7,976 nt of DNA from assembly GCA_031273075.1 (NCBI GenBank), contig JAISSM010000033.1:1-7976 (forward strand). Reading direction: 5' to 3'. This document shows positions 4,809-7,976 of this stretch, one piece after another. Made by a program: the position numbers and the translations under genes. Position 1 is the stretch's first letter, and the number at the start of each line of letters is the position of its first letter. Under the pieces are notes generated by a model. It had not been told where the DNA came from. It saw only the letters and a program-made list of their open reading frames with translations, and searched no databases. This stretch comes from Rickettsiales bacterium (lineage in GTDB: Bacteria; Pseudomonadota; Alphaproteobacteria; Rs-D84).

Positions 4809-6389
4809 ATGACAAAAGAAGAAATATTAAATCTGTTGCCTCACTATTTTCGGAAGAAGGTGGAGATCATACGCGTCGAGAACGGGGATACCCCCAAAAA
4901 ATTGGCGATCGTGTTGAAATGGCAGGATACCGAATTTCGTCTAAGGTACGGCGGTGCGGACGGCTTTTCCTTACATTTAAGAAATGACGATCTTAGCGAA
5001 TATAATCCCGTTTTTTGGGATGACAATTCCCGGGAGGAGGAATATAACTATTGCTTTTACAAACAGTTTTTTATAAACAAGTTGGATTATTACTGCATCC
5101 GTATCATAGAAAAGCATAAACTGTTGTCGCATAATCCGAATCGCGCGCGTCAATTGGAATTCGAAGACGTTTGGGGCCTTTTGGTCGATATATACTTAAG
5201 CCGCCTGGGTAAATTTAACAGAAAGTGGCACAGACGACATCACGGGGGGAAAAAGTTTTATTGGCAGCCGGATTGGAAAAGAGTGTTCGAATGGAAACTG
5301 CTGGACGACCTGCCTCTGTATGATTTATCCAACCGGCCGGTTGCGATCGAAGTCGAACCGCAATACGAAAGCATTGATGAAAAACGCCTGCGCAAAGCGA
5401 CCGGCGACATCATGTCGGCTTTGTTCGACGAACCGGCGCCCGAAATAGACGCCGAACCGGAAGAGGGCAAAGTGATCTCGAAGAAGGCCGCGGCCGCGCG
5501 TCCCGCGCCCGAATATATAAAAAACAACAGGACGACGGAAAGGCCGGACGCAAGTTGCGGCGTTCCTTATTTCTTCAGAAACATTCCAATGCCGTTGATA
5601 GAGCGCGTCTCGAAATTGCCGCCGAAGGTTTGGAGGAACTTGAATCAAAGGCGCCTTTTGACGAATCCTTATATCTTCCCGAAAGAGGACGAGCCGCGCG
5701 ATTATGACACGAAAGACGGCGTATTCGTGCTAAATGGCGGGGGACTAAAATATGATTATTGGAATTATGTTTTGATGCTGGCGAATATGTGCGACAAGAA
5801 ATGGAAGAAGGTGGAAAAGTATAACCTGCTGCAGTACCGGACGAACGAGATGATGAAAATGTTGAATCTTCCGGACGAAATGCTGGCGAAAATCTCCAAA
5901 GCAAGCGAATTGCGCCCAAGGCGCGCCCGCCCGTGGGAACAGACGCGCGTCGCGCCTAACGATGTCATGCCGAAAAATATCAAGACCGAGGGCGCTAAGG
6001 CAAGAGATAAATTGTTTTTTGAGTCCCGCAATAAGGACGCCTCTGAGGACTTTATTGAAAAATACAAGGCTGAGGTAAAGACCGCCATGCTGGTCCTTGA
6101 AGTGCACGGCATAAGCCTTCCGGCGGAGTTGTCGTCTGAATCGCTTAAAAAACAATATCGGGATTTTGCGAAGGCAAGCCATCCGGATCATTTTCATCAC
6201 GAGTTGGAGCCCAGACTTCACGAACTGTATAAATGGCTGGATTCCAAGAATCACCCTGCGGGACTGGAATCGGAAATAATGGCAGTACAAAAAAGGATAA
6301 AAGAGGCGCGCGACGCGGCCGAAAAAAAGTTCAAGGAGGTTTCGATCGCCTTGGGCGTCGTTCGGAAAGTCGTCGGGATCGTCAAATAG
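4809..6389 (+). CDS. 526-aa protein with C-terminal J-domain-like module
   Basis: Residues 1-200 form an unrecognised domain rich in Trp, Tyr and charged residues, with a His/Lys/Arg cluster near 139-149. Residues 205-250 are a Pro/Ala/Glu-rich, probably disordered linker. Residues 251-365 are a second unrecognised region. The C-terminus resembles a DnaJ J-domain: an amphipathic segment (about 425-436), helix II SLKKQYRDFAKAS (445-457), the invariant HPD loop (458-460), and a helix III-like AEKKFKEVSIALGVV (504-518). About 43 residues separate HPD from helix III, against about 10 in E. coli DnaJ, so an insertion of about 30 residues seems present. J-domains stimulate the ATPase of DnaK/Hsp70, so a specialised co-chaperone with its own client domains is a reasonable inference. 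No Gly/Phe region, zinc finger or membrane segment is seen. The start has no clear ribosome binding site and is probably coupled to the gene four bases upstream. Confidence 0.8.
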   Translation: MTKEEILNLLPHYFRKKVEIIRVENGDTPKKLAIVLKWQDTEFRLRYGGADGFSLHLRNDDLSEYNPVFWDDNSREEEYNYCFYKQFFINKLDYYCIRIIEKHKLLSHNPNRARQLEFEDVWGLLVDIYLSRLGKFNRKWHRRHHGGKKFYWQPDWKRVFEWKLLDDLPLYDLSNRPVAIEVEPQYESIDEKRLRKATGDIMSALFDEPAPEIDAEPEEGKVISKKAAAARPAPEYIKNNRTTERPDASCGVPYFFRNIPMPLIERVSKLPPKVWRNLNQRRLLTNPYIFPKEDEPRDYDTKDGVFVLNGGGLKYDYWNYVLMLANMCDKKWKKVEKYNLLQYRTNEMMKMLNLPDEMLAKISKASELRPRRARPWEQTRVAPNDVMPKNIKTEGAKARDKLFFESRNKDASEDFIEKYKAEVKTAMLVLEVHGISLPAELSSESLKKQYRDFAKASHPDHFHHELEPRLHELYKWLDSKNHPAGLESEIMAVQKRIKEARDAAEKKFKEVSIALGVVRKVVGIVK

Positions 6390-6402
6390 CCTAAAGGTCG
6401 TC

Positions 6403-6452
6403 ATACCCGCGACCTGTCCGCCGTAGCCTTGGCGAAGGCGGAAGGCGGGTAT
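6403..6452. repeat. Palindromic dispersed repeat (REP-like)
   Basis: Nested inverted repeats: ATACCCGC (6403-6410) with GCGGGTAT (6445-6452), TCCGCC (6417-6422) with GGCGGA (6437-6442), and GCCTT (6426-6430) with AAGGC (6435-6439). Translated in other frames it yields the strings SAFAKATAD and LRQGYGGQ, which I recall as recurring in spurious ORFs of many bacterial drafts. That suggests a widespread non-coding element. It follows the J-domain gene by 13 bases and might protect or end that transcript, but has no U-tract. Confidence 0.75.
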
Positions 6453-6487
6453 CCGTTGCTCCGCAGGAAACGTCGCGTAAAATTCGC

Positions 6488-6515
6488 TTGCAATAAGGAA
6501 AAAATCTGGCATAAT
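6488..6515 (+). promoter_or_regulatory. Promoter of rpsA, extended -10
   Basis: TTGCAA (6488-6493), 16-base spacer, CATAAT (6510-6515), with TGG (6507-6509) directly before it forming an extended -10. The expected start is about 6522, giving a leader of about 88 nt. Confidence 0.7.
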
Positions 6516-6520
6516 CGGCG

Positions 6521-6546
6521 CGTTGCGCGGGGCGGGCCGCGCGGCG
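6521..6546 (+). promoter_or_regulatory. GC-rich hairpin at the 5' end of the rpsA leader
   Basis: GCGCGG (6525-6530) pairs with CCGCGC (6537-6542) over a GGCGGG loop. Two G-U pairs and two more Watson-Crick pairs extend the stem to ten (6521-6530 with 6537-6546). It begins at about the predicted transcription start. A smaller stem, TCGGC/GCCGA (6569-6573, 6582-6586), follows. Stabilisation of the transcript or bS1 self-control are both possible. Confidence 0.45.
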
Positions 6547-6609
6547 TTTCGATTAATCCCGCAAGACCTCGGCGGACAAAAGCCGACGGCAAACTTTAGT
6601 ATTTTATTT

Positions 6610-7976
6610 ATGAAAGATTTATCCAAAGATTTATTCAACCCCATCGCCGGCGAAGATTTCGGCCCCATGTTCGAACAGTCGCTCGGCGCCCAGGAAACAT
6701 TGCAGGGCTATGCGACCAAGGGAACGGTCAAGGACATAATATCGGACTTCGTTTTGATAGACGTCGGCCTTAAGTCGGAGGGCCGCGTGCTTTTGAAAGA
6801 GTTCGGCGCGAACCCGCCCAAGGTCGGCGACATCGTGGACATATTTGTGGAACGCTATGAATCGCGCGAAGGCACGGCGGTCCTGTCGTATATAAAGGCG
6901 CGCGCGGAAAAGGCGTGGAAGGAATTGGAGGCCGCGATCGCGGAAGGCGCGGATCCGACCGGAACGATAGTGGAGGCCGTGCGCGGCGGATACACCGTCG
7001 ACATAAACGGCGTGTTCGCGTTCATGCCGTCGTCCCAGGCGGACAGCCGTCCGATTCGGGACCCGCGGTCCCTGGTCGGCGTGACGGACAAATTCCGCAT
7101 CCTTAAAATGGACGCTTTGCGCACGAACGCGATAGTGTCGCGCCGCGCGATTCAGCAGGATTCGATCGCGGAGGCCCAGGAAAAGGCGATTAAGAAAATA
7201 TCTTTGGGCGCGGTCATAGAGGGCGAAGTCAAGAACATCACCGAATACGGCGTGTTCGTGGATTTGGGCGGCATAGACGGGCTTATGCACGTCACGGATC
7301 TTTCGTGGCGCCGCGTGGGCCACCCGCGCGAATTGGTCCACGTCGGACAGAAAATCACCGTTAAGGTCATACAGTTCGATCCCGAATCGCGCCGCATATC
7401 TTTGGGCATGAAACAACTGGAGGAAGATCCGTGGGAAAACGCGGCCAAGGCGTTCAACGTCGGCGACGTCATAGACGGAAAGGTCACGTCGCTTACCGAA
7501 TACGGCGCGTTCATAGACATGGGCAACGGAATAGAGGGCTTAGTTCACAATTCCGAATTGTCCTGGACGAATAAGAACGCGAGCGCGTCGAAGATACTCA
7601 AATCCGGCCAGGACGTTTCGGTCGTGATACTCGGGATCGACAACGACAAGCGGCGCATATCCCTGGGCTATAAGCAGACGCTTCAAAATCCGTGGAAAGA
7701 GTTCGCTGAGAAGCACAACGTCGGCGACGTCGTGACTGGCAAAATCAAGAACGTGACGGAATTCGGATTGTTCGTGGGAATGACGCCGGAACTTGACGGC
7801 ATGGTGCACATATCGGATATCTCGTGGGACAGGCTGGACGAGGCGGAGCTTAAAAAATACGTCAGGGACACGGAGGTGACCGCGAAGATTCTGGATATCA
7901 ATCCGGAGAAAGAGCGCATAACCCTCGGCATAAAACAGTTGATTGAAAATTCGGCGGGCAAGGCGGCCGTAAAGAA
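6610..7976 (+). CDS. rpsA: 30S ribosomal protein bS1, 3' end outside window
   Basis: bS1 binds mRNA on the small subunit and helps start translation, especially of messages lacking a strong ribosome binding site. The frame is open from ATG 6610 to the window end (455 codons). Five S1 (OB-fold) repeats are visible: about 34-97, with VLIDVGLKSEGRV; 116-181, with NGVFAFMPSSQADSRP and IVSRRA; 199-269, with ITEYGVFVDLGGIDGLMHV; 283-356, with LTEYGAFIDMGNGIEGLVH; and 370-444, with VTEFGLFVGM and ELDGMVHISDISW. Repeats 1 and 2 have the divergent form typical of the ribosome-binding half, and 3-5 the RNA-binding form. The frame is still open at the edge, so the true length is unknown. No ribosome binding site precedes the ATG; the upstream sequence is A/T-rich, as also seen for E. 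coli rpsA. Confidence 0.96.
   Translation, partial: MKDLSKDLFNPIAGEDFGPMFEQSLGAQETLQGYATKGTVKDIISDFVLIDVGLKSEGRVLLKEFGANPPKVGDIVDIFVERYESREGTAVLSYIKARAEKAWKELEAAIAEGADPTGTIVEAVRGGYTVDINGVFAFMPSSQADSRPIRDPRSLVGVTDKFRILKMDALRTNAIVSRRAIQQDSIAEAQEKAIKKISLGAVIEGEVKNITEYGVFVDLGGIDGLMHVTDLSWRRVGHPRELVHVGQKITVKVIQFDPESRRISLGMKQLEEDPWENAAKAFNVGDVIDGKVTSLTEYGAFIDMGNGIEGLVHNSELSWTNKNASASKILKSGQDVSVVILGIDNDKRRISLGYKQTLQNPWKEFAEKHNVGDVVTGKIKNVTEFGLFVGMTPELDGMVHISDISWDRLDEAELKKYVRDTEVTAKILDINPEKERITLGIKQLIENSAGKAAVK

Noticed and set aside
5745..6668. 307-aa minus-strand open frame
   Set aside because: Antisense to the J-domain gene and running through the REP-like palindrome and the rpsA promoter and start; no family features.
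6631..7416. 261-aa minus-strand open frame
   Set aside because: Antisense to the S1 repeats of rpsA; a shadow of GC-rich codons.

Overview
The window is bacterial chromosomal DNA with compact genes, short operons and the standard genetic code. By eye the GC content is intermediate. Several traits suggest a small-genome, candidate-phyla-type bacterium (Patescibacteria/Parcubacteria-like): a one-chain dimeric-type glycyl-tRNA synthetase, a ribosomal-protein operon ending in trigger factor, several unrecognised genes, and intergenic regions filled with hairpin-rich dispersed repeats. This lineage call is an inference from style, not from a marker comparison.

Layout. (1) Positions 2-610 (+) hold the C-terminal part of glycyl-tRNA synthetase. 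(2) Positions 611-873 are non-coding: a 144-bp hairpin-rich repeat, a 7-bp tandem repeat and a bidirectional terminator. (3) Positions 874-1401 (-) encode an unrecognised 175-aa protein. (4) Positions 1402-1733 are non-coding: the likely promoter of that gene, a GC-rich hairpin element, a second copy of the 144-bp repeat, another 7-bp tandem repeat and a terminator. (5) Positions 3971 down to 1734 (-) are a tight operon, rplM-rpsI-tig (uL13, uS9, trigger factor), with gene junctions of -1 and 4 bases. (6) Positions 3972-4204 are a divergent promoter region. The rplM side has a near-consensus promoter and a leader of about 134 nt carrying CATAAA motifs at a 10-11 base rhythm that run into the ribosome binding site. 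The other side has a strong promoter whose predicted start falls on the start codon of the next gene. (7) Positions 4205-4804 and 4809-6389 (+) are a two-gene operon of unrecognised proteins; the second ends in a J-domain-like module with an HPD motif. (8) Positions 6390-6609 hold a dispersed palindromic repeat, an extended -10 promoter and a GC-rich leader hairpin. (9) From 6610 (+) runs rpsA (ribosomal protein bS1), cut by the window end after five S1 domains.

The recognised genes all serve translation: tRNA charging, two ribosomal proteins, the ribosome-bound chaperone trigger factor, and bS1. The three unrecognised proteins are the novel part. The 175-aa and 199-aa proteins share an FHVAD motif and a loosely similar layout, so they may be distant paralogues. 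The 199-aa gene is cotranscribed with the J-domain protein and divergent from the rplM operon, with both -35 boxes inside one perfect inverted repeat.
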